Program-made: the position numbers and the translations under genes
From: Enoplolaimus lenunculus
Lineage: Eukaryota > Nematoda > Enoplea > Enoplida > Thoracostomopsidae
Assembly (NCBI GenBank): GCA_030248215.1
Contig: JASANG010002687.1
Span: 1-64,000 of the forward strand
DNA length: 64,000 bases
Reading direction: 5' to 3'
In this document: positions 22,422 through 34,400 of the stretch, piece after piece
Layout: each line of letters opens with the position of its first letter
Position numbering within the stretch: position 1 is the first letter of the stretch
Notes under the pieces: generated by a model
Databases searched by the model: none
What the model was told of the DNA's origin: nothing
What the model saw: only the letters and a program-made list of their open reading frames with translations

Positions 22422-22744
22422 CTTATCAGACATTTGGTTCTTACTCTGTGCACGCGAACATCATTGAAAATTAAAATCCTACATGTAAATATATATACTG
22501 TTTAGAAAGCCAAAATCCTGAAAAAGAACAATAAGTTAGGATAAGATGCCAAGTTTTCTTAAATTTTCGAATGAGAAAAATGTGAAAAATTACCGGATTT
22601 ATTACCGGAGCCGAATATTGAATGATTCCGGATTTCGTGGTTTCGAGACAAACATTAGCACGTATGGTTTACCAAATTGAAAATGGAAATTATAGAACGT
22701 ATTTCACATGAAAGAAAACCATGTGTACGCTAACTATTCGATGT

Positions 22745-23605
22745 CATGGTTTAACTCTTCCCACGGAAAAATTAAACCAGTTTTATTTTTTCCACATGCC
22801 GGTTTAATTTTTCCTTAAATAAAGTCACGGTTTCATTCATCCCCTGTTTAATTTCCCCCGGTTGAATTATACCAACTTACTCCTTAGCAAAAATTTAAAA
22901 GCTTTTACGCACGCATGTAGGTACTGCAATCTTCGGGCACATTTGTGTACAATTTCAGTTGCATAGCTAAGCGTTCAATATTGGGGAATTGTGTTGAATT
23001 TCAATTTAAATAGAATAATAATCCTATATTTTTTACGCAAAAACGAAGAAAATGGGTTTCTCACTGAATTTTTGGAATAACATGTATACGTAATTTAAGA
23101 AATTTCCATTTCACTAAAACTAGAAACAAGTGATTTGTTCTGCAAACGGTCATGATCAGAGTGATAACAAAAGTTTGGATTCGGATTGGGCAAAAACTTG
23201 CGGTTCAGATTCAGAATCGGTTGTGAAAAAGCTGACTCTGAGGTCCGGCTTTAAAAAGTTGTCTTTGCAAAAACGTAGATTTCCTGGGTCGAATGGAAAT
23301 ATTCAAATTTTATTAAGTTGGCATTCTGAAACAAATTGCACAACTGTTCGAGAAGATGTCAGTTCGAAGGGGTGGAATTCAACACCGGAAAAATTATACC
23401 GTGATTGTTGTAAGGGAAAACATACGTACGGGTGAAAGAATTATATCGTCAGCGGCAAAAAATTGAACTAGTCTAATTTCGTCTAATTCGTCCGGGGGAA
23501 AGAATTAAAACAGGGTGAAGAATTTTATATTGAGCGGGGAAAAATTAAACTAGTCTAATTCGTCCGGGAGAAAGAGTTAAACACGGGGGGAAGAATTATA
23601 CCTGA
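22745..23605. repeat. Inverted arms rich in TTAAWTTTTCCC
   Basis: The left arm (22745-22875) repeats ggtttaatttttcc-type segments. The right arm (23370-23605) repeats the complement, ggggaaaaattaaac / cgggtgaaagaattata. Between them lies CAGGGTGGCAAC-family material (23150-23330). It looks like a TIR element with tandem sub-repeats in its arms that took in or surrounds another element. Confidence 0.55.
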
Positions 23606-24199
23606 CACCGGCTCCGGCATTTTTTTGGTATCCGGTTGTATGTACGGACAAGCATTGGGAGCGGTTACGTGGATAGCATTACGGTGAGACCGGATCCTGC
23701 TCCGGCAAAAACTCGACATCCGGCTCCAGTATTTTAACTTGCTCTATGCTTTATTAAACGATTCGAAACAATGAAACCATAATTATTGGTATTTATGCCA
23801 ATTACCGGTGAATTGATTGATTTACTTTTACATATTTTTTCTGTGGTACCGGTAATGCAAATGTTTGCATATGTCCGTGTACGTTCACAATCTTTATTGT
23901 GTTGCAATAACGCTGGAAAACATGATAAAAATGACCAGTGTTATTTCAGGGGCGTAACATTATATATCTCCTCAGCAAGCGTAAAACCGGAATCGCTTTA
24001 TTATCTGCAAAATTTCAAAATCAGAATCAGCATCGGCAAAAATTTTGGTATCGGCACATCCCTACTTCACAATCACCGAAAATAAACCATCAAAGATAGA
24101 TTTCGCTTCAGTTCATAAGGAAAATCTAAAATAGAGCAGATTAACTCAATACCTATCGTCAACTAGGGATATTTCACCAATAATACAGCAAAAAAGAAA
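23606..24199. mobile_element. Mosaic of hAT-type MITE ends
   Basis: CCGGCTCCGGCA motifs at 23605-23740, the right end of the GATGTGCCGATTA family at 24005-24063 (ggtatcggcacatccct), then a block at 24083-24199 (accatcaaagatagatttcg) that matches the interior of the element at 38419-38805. Confidence 0.55.
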
Positions 24200-24690
24200 A
24201 TTAACAGAGATTCCTCGCACCCAAAAACCCTTTAATGCTAAAATTATATTGCTTCTAACTGTAATAATTAGTGAAATATTGTGGAAAATCCTAATTTAGG
24301 CTTAATTAATTATGCAAATTAGCCTGTAGCTAATAAACGGCTTAAAATTTTAAAACCCAATGCGAGGTTAACACTCTATGATAATTGGCTTTCAAACAAA
24401 AAGTTTATGAAAATCGGTTCGGCCGTTCCTGAGATTCTTTTCGGACGGACCGTCGGACAGACGGACGGACGGACATCCACCTTTCGACCCCCAAGTACAA
24501 AACATAAAACGCTTCGCGTAAGTTATTTCGAAATAGCTGTTTTTGCAATTAGTTAAATATTGTTAATAAACTATCTCTGACGTGTTTTCGCAAAATTTGA
24601 TCATAAAATAGCTGAAAATTCACGTAAGCAATTTCTTGGAAAGTTTTCTAAAATGTCCAACAGTAATTCAGTGGCCAAAATTATATTACG
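24200..24690. mobile_element. 173-bp unit followed by GGACGGACGG tail
   Basis: A single copy of the 173-bp repeat (24205-24365) is followed by aaaatcggttcggccgttcc and ggacggacggacatccacct (24410-24490), then cgcttcgcg and a ttttcgcaaaatttgat segment shared with 19150-19255. Confidence 0.65.
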
Positions 24691-24966
24691 TTTCATACAC
24701 GTATATATGTATCCGCAGTCTGAATTCGATTCGGCTTTGTGATTTTAATTTTGTGTTTTCTTTTCATATACATATATGCATACAGTGAGCCCCTTAATCT
24801 TACAAAGTGACCGCTACAAGTTTTGCTTATTTTTAATACGCATATGGTCGTCACCATATGCTCCACATATATATTTTGTCGGTAAGTTTATGCTGCGTGT
24901 ACGTATACGTTTTGTGTTGTTTCGATTAGGTTTTGCCACAAGTTCTCATATGATGGATTGCTCCGT
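24691..24966. other. No recognised feature
   Basis: AT-rich spacer without a recognisable gene or repeat end. Confidence 0.3.
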
Positions 24967-25086
24967 CTAGGGATCGAACGGATATCCGGTATAAACCTAT
25001 TGAGTACCAAAAGTTCATCCGGTTCCGGCAAAAATTTAATATTTGGTTACGATATCTTGTAAAGTAATATCCGGTCGCACCCCTAC
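24967..25086. mobile_element. Short CCGGATATCC hAT-type MITE copy
   Basis: Left end tagggatcgaacggatatcc, right end taatatccggtcgcacccct. About 120 bp, an internally deleted member of the CAGGGTGC/CAGGGATC family. Confidence 0.6.
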
Positions 25087-25357
25087 AGGTGGATCATATC
25101 GTAGCGTCTGTGTGTGGTAGAGTGCAGTTCGCGAATGAAGCAATACATCTCCAGCTTGAAATTATTTATGTACGTATCTTTGAAATATTGTAACAAGAAT
25201 GCAGCTTAATAATAATCGTCGCTTAATAATAATCCTTAGTTCAAAATTCATATTTACTGCTATTGTTTTGTCTTCAGATTTAAAAATTTTTATGCTAAAA
25301 TTCTGTCGATAAGCTGCAAACGCTTTGGGGAGAAGAGACATATCTGTACTAGAGTTG

Positions 25358-25690
25358 CAATTCGATTATCGGTTTTGGAGGTTTATAAACATTTTATTTT
25401 GATTTCTCGTACCAAGAAGAAAAACTTTGGCTGAATTAGATTGTTTGGAACTCTAACAATTAGTGAAACACAGTAAAAAGTAATAATTTAGGCTTAACCA
25501 ATTATGCAAATTAGCCTGTAGCTAATAAACGGCGTAGCGTTTTACAACCCCATTGCAAGGTTAACACCCCAGGACAAAAAGCTTTTATCAAAATCGGTTC
25601 AGCGGTCCCGGAGACTTTTCAGACGGACGGACGGACATCCACCTTTCGATCCCCGAGCAAAAATATAAAACGCTTTGCGAATTTCGCGTA
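25358..25690. mobile_element. 173-bp unit followed by GGACGGACGG tail (second copy)
   Basis: attatcggttttggaggttt, then aattatgcaaattagcctgt, then aaaatcggttcagcggtccc and gacggacggacatccacctt: the same order as at 24200-24520. Confidence 0.65.
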
Positions 25691-26162
25691 CGTATATATA
25701 CATACTAGATGTTTATTTTCATGAACATCTTCGTAAGTATTTACCTTTTAAAATTTTAGAATTTCGGGAACAATACGGTTACCTGCATTGCCTACGCTTT
25801 TAATATATACGTGTTTGCGTGAAATATCGAATATAAAGTCATTAAAATGTAAACTTTATTGCTGGTTTCATGTAAGTTACTCATTGTAGAATCTGATATT
25901 GTGTCTGTTTCCTGTCTATGTTTACATTCCAAGCAGAATGCGGCGAGATATTACTGTAATAGTGTGATGCGTTACAATTTTGAGCTTACAAGGGTTCTTT
26001 CAGCTGTATAGTGCAGTGAATGTCGGAAGCCTGATTGTGGGACAGCAGAGTTGGACATTAATCGCGGGTCGGGTAAAGAACTTCAGGCGCGGTTATACCC
26101 GGTGGTAAAAACTTGTATCACGCGGGAAAAATTGCCAGTTCTTACACGCGCCAACTTTTTAT
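25691..26162. other. No recognised feature
   Basis: Apparently unique AT-rich sequence; nothing identifiable. Confidence 0.3.
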
Positions 26163-26170
26163 GTGTTAAC

Positions 26171-26548
26171 TAGTGTGCGACCGAATATCCGGTTCTGGTT
26201 TATTATGTGGTAAAAACTGATATCAGTATCCGGTATCCGGTATAAACCTATCGGATATTTACGGTTGTGGTGCCGAATATCATATAACAGCTTATAACAA
26301 GTGAGCGTGTTTAACTTGTTGCTGCGATTACATTTCTTGATATTTCAAGATGTTCAAGTTTGAGCGAGAGTTAAAAGTTAAACGCATTTTTGCAATAAAA
26401 TATTTCCGTTTATCAGCAGCAATTATGTATTTTATAACAAACGAAAACCTGGAGCACGCTAAAAATACAACGAATAAATAAATTATTTTAACATATACGT
26501 GCAGTATCCGGTTCCTGTTCCGGTAAATTAATATCCGGTCGCACCCAG
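26171..26548. mobile_element. hAT-type MITE (CAGGGTGCRACCGGA family), 8-bp TSD
   Basis: Left end tagtgtgcgaccgaatatcc, right end atatccggtcgcacccag. Flanked by a perfect gtgttaac at 26163-26170 and 26549-26556. It contains ggataccggtataaac-type and ggttgtggtgccgaatatca segments shared with the copies at 20238, 58235 and 58330. 378 bp. Confidence 0.9.
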
Positions 26549-26584
26549 GTGTTAACGTTTAAAACATACGCTAGTAACTAATGT

Positions 26585-26785
26585 ATTGACCCGAATAAAC
26601 GGAGGAACTCGATTTATTTGGCCTCTCCAGAGGGTACCTCCTGTTATTCGGTTACCGACTGTTATTATATTTTCAACCCGCCGTCCGCCGCCCTTCGTTA
26701 CTGATATATATCCAGTATTGCAACTAACGGAAACGGACACTGATTTTTCCGGAAACGGAACGGATATCCGGTTACACCCTGGCAA
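26585..26785. mobile_element. Fragments of the CTGTAGYGACCCGAATAAG element and a hAT-type end
   Basis: 26585-26720 (tgacccgaataaacggagga, ggcctctccagagggtacct, ccgccgtccgccgccc) is the reverse of 660-770. It then runs into gaacggatatccggttacaccctgg, an end of the CCGGATATCC family. Confidence 0.6.
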
Positions 26786-28234
26786 ATAGTCACCTGATAT
26801 TCATACTAGCCGAATATTGATAAGGACAACCCATGTCGTGCTATAAATAAAGCGGGGTTGTGATGCCATTATTCAGCTAATGAGGGGACGTGAACTACTT
26901 CGAGTAAGCTTCCAGATGTTACGTAACGTGATATGGTCTATTTTATTTATAGTCAGATGCTGTGCAATGTTACACCGGTGCTTCATTTAGTTGGGTTTCA
27001 AATTTTGTTCTTTCTAGTATATAAACTTTCATGTGTAAAATTCATTGGAGCTCTAAACGTAAAACTTCATTAAATTGCAATCCACCGGCAATCTTTAATT
27101 TCTGGTTCAACTTCAGTCGCGGGTAGATCTTTTTAGCGCGGGTATACTCGCGGGCAAGAAATTCATATTTGAGTGGATAAAGCACGGGTCGGGTAAATTC
27201 CTTACCCACTTCAACTCTGTGGTACAGTACAGGATGACACCGAATCCACGATTCTCCCAAATCAGAATCCATTGCTAATTTGCCGAATCCGAACATTGTT
27301 TTTTGCAAATTTCCAATATATCAATTTGTTTCAGAAAAGCAACGCACTGCCAGCCAAATAACGTTTACACGTTAATATATTTCGTACCCGACCTAAAATA
27401 TTTTTTGTTTAAAAATGTAAGCCTATACTGCAAAACATGTTTGGGAAGGTAGCAATGGTACAGAATCTGAACCCCTTAGGAATTAAACGGAAAGTGGCTT
27501 ATTTTATAGACGCGACAAGATGAGTTCAGTGGTATCAAATTTATGGCTGCATGACCAAATTCCTTATTAAATTTTGGTCGGTGCTTAATTAAGATTATTT
27601 TACTAAAAATAACGGTAAAAATTAAATAGATTTCATTATAGTATAGTATAGAATCCTTGACAGCCAAAATAAACCATCGAAGGTAGATTTCGCTTCCGTG
27701 GATTATGAAAATCGAAAAATCAGCTGATAAAGTGAATACATATTTACTACTATGGTTATTTTATCAATAATATTGCAAAAAAGAAAATTTAAATGAATTT
27801 TTCGGTTGTTTGATTTTTTTAATTCTCCGGTTCTGTTTGCGGTAATTTTCTCAAATTCCGGTTTTGCTTCCGGCAAATTGTAGTCCTGGTTGCACCCTGT
27901 ATATAACCCATAAATTTAGATCAAACACGTACACAGTACGAAGTCACCCTGGCACTGTATTCTGTTTGCTTGATAAAACTGAAAATTTTTTACCGATTAC
28001 TATATGTTTGCTATCGTGTGTCTGGCCATATTGTGTATATTTTTATTAGTTGTGTATATTTTTATTAGTAATTTACATTTTCAAAATTGCCCCTACTTGT
28101 TTATTGCTGTGTGAAAACTTCAGGCTTTGCTTCGTCGGTGTTCTTGCTTAGTTGTTCAACGTAAAATTATTCTACATTCAGGACCGTTGGTTGGTTGCTG
28201 AAATTATGAATATATACGTAATATATATACGTCG
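26786..28234. other. Gene-free region with hAT-type fragments
   Basis: 27225-27310 holds a reversed end of the CAGGGTGGCAAC family (atgacaccgaatccacgatt). 27665-27893 matches the right half of the element at 38419 (accatcgaaggtagatttcg ... ctggttgcaccctg). The rest is AT-rich without a gene. Confidence 0.5.
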
Positions 28235-28587
28235 CAGGGTGGCAACAAAGGTTCGGATTCGGATTCGGCAAAAATTTGAGGTTCGGATTCGGTTGTGGAA
28301 AAGCCAAATCCAACAAAGTTCGGTAAGATGTTTTTTCATTTTTAAGCAAAAGTTTTAAATACTTTGGTATAAAAATCAATATTTTTATTTCAGGTGATAA
28401 ATCTCAGAACTGACGTCGGCGACGAAATATATTAACGTATTAAAAGTTATACGGCTGGCGTTGTGTTGATATTCGGAAACAAATTATAGATATATCTGAA
28501 ATTTGCAACATGCAGGATTCGGATTCGGATTCGGCAAATTAGCACTGGATTCGGATTCGGTCAAATCGTGGATTCGGTGCCACCCTG
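28235..28587. mobile_element. hAT-type MITE, ends CAGGGTGGCAACAAAGG
   Basis: Left end cagggtggcaacaaaggttc, right end attcggtgccaccctg. The interior is full of GGATTCGG. The 12-bp string atatatacgtcg lies just before the left end and again at 28592-28603, four bases beyond the right end, so the target was probably duplicated. The best reference copy of this family here. Confidence 0.8.
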
Positions 28588-29075
28588 CCTGATATATACG
28601 TCGGTATAATATTCACATAAAATAGACAACTGTATCAATTATGAGCCAACGTGATACAGTACAGAATATATGGATTTTGGCCCGGAATAACGTAAATCTG
28701 TTTTTAAATGTGGAAAGACTAGATGTTTTGTTGCGAGGCGACTGTATTTCCAGGCAAGTCAAATTAAAATGAAAACCCAGGCTAAATAAGCATAAACTTC
28801 GGCACGGCTCAAAAACTACCAACAATGCGCAAATTTGTAGGTGTAATATCCAGTTAACATCCGGCTCCGATAAAAATTTACTATCCGGTTTCGGTATTTG
28901 GTAAAATTAATATCCGATCGACAGGGATCGAGTGGATATTGATTTTACCGGATACCGGTGCTGAATAGGAAATTTTTTACCGGGAAATAGAATTGGATAT
29001 AGCATTTAAATTAGTGCACTGCTGATAGTATTTGAGTCGTCTTGGATCTTTCATTTATTTTCAGTGGCAAACGCT
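28588..29075. other. Gene-free, CCGGATATCC fragments
   Basis: 28840-28990 holds scrambled CCGGATATCC-family pieces (cgacagggatcgagtggata). The remainder is AT-rich. Confidence 0.4.
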
Positions 29076-29670
29076 CAAGGTCGGATCCAGGACCAGGTGG
29101 GTGGGGATGCATCCGCCCACTGGCTGCCGAGTGTAAATTTTTTCAGGGTTCAAATAAAACTTACAATGCAAATTTTTGTTCTGATATCTGGAAATTTCAC
29201 ATTTATTTAGGGGCTTCCTCCCGAAACTCAGCACAACTAATTTTCAATGTGCTTTGACAAGTTTTAAAATGCGTGTAACTTCTCGCTCGGCTCCAGCACT
29301 GCGAGCAAGGTTCTCAAGTGTGGGGGAATAAAAGTGCCAATTTGGCTACAGAGGGTCTGCCCACCCTGCATCCGTCAGCCTGTGGACTTTCTAGCCTATG
29401 CGCGGCCCAAGCTTAGGCCTAAACCTGAGTCTAAACCTAAACTTCTGAATAGCCTAAGCTTTTGGGAAATTTGGATATTACCTGGAAATTAGTATTTTGG
29501 GTAATTGGGATATTACTCAGGAAATTGAAAGGGACCTGTCTTTACATGGGCTAGTGTGTGTGACTTGTGGCTGTTTTATATGCATAAAATTATGTATTAT
29601 AAACATGTGTCAAAACTTAAGATTTTCCACCTGTGGATCCTCCCACCAGAAATTTCTGGATCCGCCACTG
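29076..29670. mobile_element. hAT-type element, ends CAGTGGCGGATCCAG
   Basis: Left end caaggtcggatccagg, right end ctggatccgccactg. Flanked by a perfect 8-bp caaacgct at 29068-29075 and 29671-29678. The interior includes a GCCTAA-like patch (29405-29455). Non-coding; about 595 bp. A second copy with its own duplication is at 61527-61903. Confidence 0.85.
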
Positions 29671-29733
29671 CAAACGCTAAGACTGGTTGACTTACCCGGA
29701 ATGCAGTTGCAGCAAAATGCCTAGTATTTAAAT

Positions 29734-30114
29734 TAAATATGTGCCGATTAATCGGCATCGGCAATAGTCAGCAGTTTTCGTGAGTATCGGCATCTGCACT
29801 GCAAAAAATTGCCGATTCTTTGCCGATACCTTTTGCACCAAACAGTCAGTTGTTGGAATGCTATCAGTTTCATTTCTGGGCGCATATCATTGTGTCTGGT
29901 CCTGAAAACTCTTGTCTGTCTTGCGTTTGTGCTTGAAAAAATTAATTGAAATGAACCGTTCTTGTAAAATTATAATCGTGTATGATGGTTAGGGTTTAAG
30001 TCTTCATATAATGATATAATGTAGCATAGTATCTGTTTATTAAGCATGGTGTACTAAAGTTGGGATCGGTAGCGGTTCGGCGTCGGCAAAAATTTTGGCA
30101 TCGGCACATCCCTA
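29734..30114. mobile_element. hAT-type MITE (GATGTGCCGATTA family)
   Basis: Left end taaatatgtgccgattaatc, right end ggcatcggcacatcccta. About 380 bp, collinear with 12652-13069. Target duplication not evident. Confidence 0.75.
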
Positions 30115-30922
30115 TTATTTTCACACTGTTACCCACCATATACAATACGTATATCGTAGATCGTGCTCATAGTTATGTTACGTGTTCTAACTTGGCCCCT
30201 CTATTCGTACCGGCACAGGGCCTTAGCCACGTAAAATTCCTGGCCTCGGGGAAACTCTAATGGCAACATCGATCAATTTGGAAGGCGCAAAAATCTTTGC
30301 TCGTGTATAAGCAACCCAATCATTATCTAGGAAACTTCTGAATTTCTATATAGTAATAATTCTACCGAAAAGTTTTCAAACTCGCTGAAAAAAATTTAAG
30401 TTCTTTATATAGGTAAGTACAAACACATAAATGTTCTATGGCTGCAATAATATTTAACAGCCAAACGTAGGTGAACCAAATTAATTACCGTTATATGCTT
30501 GTTTTGATTTGAAATTTTATCAATAAATTAATCTGCTGAAAACGTTATCCTTAACATTACAAATAGTTTTGCTGTGCGCATTATGCTTCAGAAGGATTAA
30601 AAGTTAAAATGATTGCGGACGATAGTGTTCCTTGCTGCTTTTCCAAATTACATCAATCCACATGATCGCCCGTCGATTTACTAACATATCCCATATTGCT
30701 GAATGCTGTATAATTTATATAGTAATTATTTTATTTATGTACACTTTTCAGCGATGCCTATCGAGCAACTTAAAAAAGACCGGAAACAGAAATAGAATTT
30801 TTACCCAGCCGAGGTTTTCCTGTATTCCCAGCAGCCAAAATTGTTTGGTTGGCTGGCAAACCGATATTTGCAAAACCGATTTAGTTTGGTTATAGCAAGA
30901 GTGGATGATGTTCACCTTGCAG
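30115..30922. other. No recognised gene
   Basis: AT-rich sequence with no convincing exon or repeat. Confidence 0.35.
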
Positions 30923-31212
30923 AAGAGTGTGCAACTGCTTGGGCTGTGCATGGTACTAAATGTACCAGCACGCGTTGCATTTTTGTTCGACCCCCCTCAA
31001 TCGGGGGGGGGGGGGGTAAGCAAGAGATTAACAATAAAGTATGCTTCAGTACACCTACCTCCCTCATTTAAGGGGTCAACTATGATGTTTAATCACACTA
31101 AAGATGTTTGTATGTGCATACAGACCCCCTAAACAACGGGGGGTAGGTCAAAAACCCAGCGCGTGCCGGGTACATTCTTTAATACACAGAATGTACCCAG
31201 TTGCACACTCTT
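30923..31212. mobile_element. Palindromic TIR element with a 14-G run
   Basis: The left arm aagagtgtgcaactgcttgg ... gtaccagcacgcg is mirrored at the right by cgcgtgccgggtac ... cagttgcacactctt. The centre holds cgacccccctcaatcgg followed by an uninterrupted G run. Non-coding. Confidence 0.65.
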
Positions 31213-31426
31213 GGTATAAAGAGTGATCATCCAATCTTGGTTATAGATAACCTATGATACGTTAAGTTTAAAATAATTACGTCTATAATCTTCGTACACA
31301 TGTGATTTCGATGGAACTTGCAATTATTCGCAGTTTACGCAATGGCAACAACATTAACTCGTATACGTAATGAGCAAGAAAAAATACGATTGTCTGCCAT
31401 AAACTAGAAGCTTTGCTTGTGCCAAA
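31213..31426. other. Innexin 5' flank
   Basis: AT-rich sequence directly upstream of the innexin Met. It presumably contains the 5' UTR; no TATA box or initiator is convincing. Confidence 0.4.
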
Positions 31427-34400
31427 ATGTATTCAATACCGTTCGTGTCCGACTTAATCAATATTGTGAAGCCCACACCGTATGTGTACAACGACTACGC
31501 GGACCGCCTTAATTATTACGTCACTTCTTTGTTGCTGATATTTTGCGCATTACTGGTAGATTTTAGTTTTGTTTTGTAAAATATCTTTTAAAATGTATAA
31601 TTGTTTGTGATATATCTAGATTTTTCATCAGTTGAATACGTTAAGGTACGTAGTTTAATGGGAAACAGATAGACGTAGAATTAGCGGCGTTCTGGCGTTC
31701 TTCAATGAAGTTTCAAAAATATTGCGACAAAATATTTCAAGCAGCCTTCGTTTTAGAGCTGTTCATGTTATTTAGCATTTAACTTTAACGCTAATTCAGG
31801 TTGGCGCTAAGCAAAACATTGGTTCGCCGATTCAGTGTTGGGTTCCCGCTCAGTACAAAAGTGCATGGGAACAATACGCAGAAGATTTCTGTTTCATTGA
31901 AGGAACATTCCAAGCGTCACTTGACAAGCCCTTGGATCATGGAGATTTTGACTGTATGATGTTTTGTACGATAATATTGGACGTAGTTAGTACACGAAGT
32001 GTGACTGGCTATAAATTAGATATGTCCCGGGGTCGGGGCCATACGGTATCATAGACGAAACCAGAACCACATTATATCGGAAGCGGAATGGGAACAGCAA
32101 GATTATTAATATTGGAACAGGAATTGAAATATTCGCGGGTTACAAAATTTTAAATTTCTAATTAGAATCAGAACTAATTGTGAATCTAATTTTAATCGAA
32201 ATCGCACGGTTCCGTTTCCGGTATTTTTTGAAATTCCGGTTTCTTTACATAAGACGAAACCGGAAAATGAAAAATATAATATGCCATCGAAAAGTTCATT
32301 TTAATTTTCGTTTTTGCAATATTGGTGAAATAACTCTAGTTAGAGATATGATTCACTATCTGCTGTACTTTAGATTTTCATAATGCACGGAAGCGAAATC
32401 TACATTCGATGGTTTATTTTCACGATTGTCAATGTTTATATACTATACTTATGAAATCTATTTAATTTTTATCGTGATTCTTTAGTAAAATATCTTAGTT
32501 TCCACAGACCAAAGTAACGGAGCCGAATGTTAGCCGGATATAGGATCTAAATTTGTACACAGTTGGAAGTAATTGAGTCATGCAAAAATGTGTATTTATG
32601 GATTTCTGACTATTTGGTGGTTTGATTTTTCATACAATATTAGTGTCCAGTCTGGACTTGCCGTTAATTGAAGTAGCTGCAAAATGTCTAGTATTTCGAC
32701 ATGTACAAAGCAGTTTTATGATATTTAGAACCACAACCGCAAATATCCGGTAGGTTTATATCGGATAGTGGGACCGGGTTTCAGGTAACAAATCGCAAAA
32801 CGGATGTCGGACATGAACAATATTAACGTTTAAAAATTATGAGACTGGCGTTGCGGTGATATTGTGAAATAAATTATAGACATAACTGAAATTTGCAATA
32901 TGCAAGATTCGGATTCGGATGCGGTAAATTAGGAATGGTTTCGTATTCGGTCAAATCATGGATTCGGTGTCACCCTGCTTTGAAGTTAATCTAAATAAAA
33001 ACTTTTAGTGGTAATTTAAAATTTCCTCAATCGGCGGCGTTCATTGTTCTGTTTGTATGTATGCATGCTTTCAGCAAGTCAGCACGTGGGCTATTATCAA
33101 TGGGTGCCATTTGTCTTACTCGCTCAAGCGTTAATGATATTCACGCCACACCTTATTTGGAAAACATTTGTTGATTTATCAGGTGCCAATAACATTTTCT
33201 GTCCGAAGGATTAACTTTTGAGCAAGTCTCATACTATAACGGATGATAGCAAAGCGTTTGTGTTTAATGGATGGTGGAACGGAATAACGGATACATATCT
33301 AATCTAGATGTAACATGACATTGGAGAATAAAACAATGCCTTCAATTTTCTATATACTTTGCCTTGCTTGGGGCCTTTGTGATTTACTCAGTATTTTACT
33401 TTTTTATAGGAATACATATTTTTCCACACTACTTACGTTGCCTTTTCTTTTTTTAATGTAGGACGTGAGAAACCGCATAAAATAAAATGTCGTATTTGTT
33501 TTTATGTGCTGTCTGTAAAGTAGTAATTCATCAATTCTTAATGTTTGTTTAAGGTTTAAATGTAATGACAGTATTAAAAATGGCAGAAGAGTCCAGCAAA
33601 ACTTTTGGGTCTGATAGAGATGACGCTATTCAGTCGTTGTCGCGCTACATTGAAGATTCACTGGGTTTTCAGCACGACATGGAGATCAATCGGCATTGGT
33701 GCTTCAGAAAATCTCACCGTGGTTTTATTAGGTCATTGACTATGCCTTTTGTCTAAGCTTATAAGTTAATATTTAACCTATTTTAAAGTACTCGAGATGG
33801 AACCGATGCGCTTTTATATTAGGGACATTTTTAGTGTTTTGTGCATAGCTGGCTTTTAGAAGCAAAAATGGAAAAAATTAAAACACTATACCCGAATTAC
33901 ATACAAAAAAGAGGCCTTCCGCCCACTTCCACGCAAAAATCCTCTGTAGCGCCAGTGTGTAATATCTATTATTTTTAGCCGCCTGTACATTGTTTGCAAA
34001 ATTATGTACATCGCAGTTTTGATCGGCCAATTTGTGACAACGTCGTACTTCTTGGGTTTCAATTTTCTGTTGTTCGGTATCGACGTGCTCCGCGGCGGAT
34101 CGAAAATGAACTGGACAGAAACGGGACGATTTCCTCGAATCACTTATTGCCATGTTAAAGTATGTTACCTTAAGCGTGTGGTGATATTAGATAGCCAGTA
34201 TAACTTAAGTCGAAATAGTTGGTTACGCTACCCTGTATTGAAAGGAATGTTCTTCAATTGGCATTTGGGTTTAATTACTTATTACGACGTTAAAGTACGT
34301 TAGTTTAAGCGTGTGGTGATATTAGATAGGCAGTATAAGTTGAAATAGTTGGTTGCGCTACCCTGTATTGAAAGGAATGTTCTTTAGCTGGCACTTGGCA

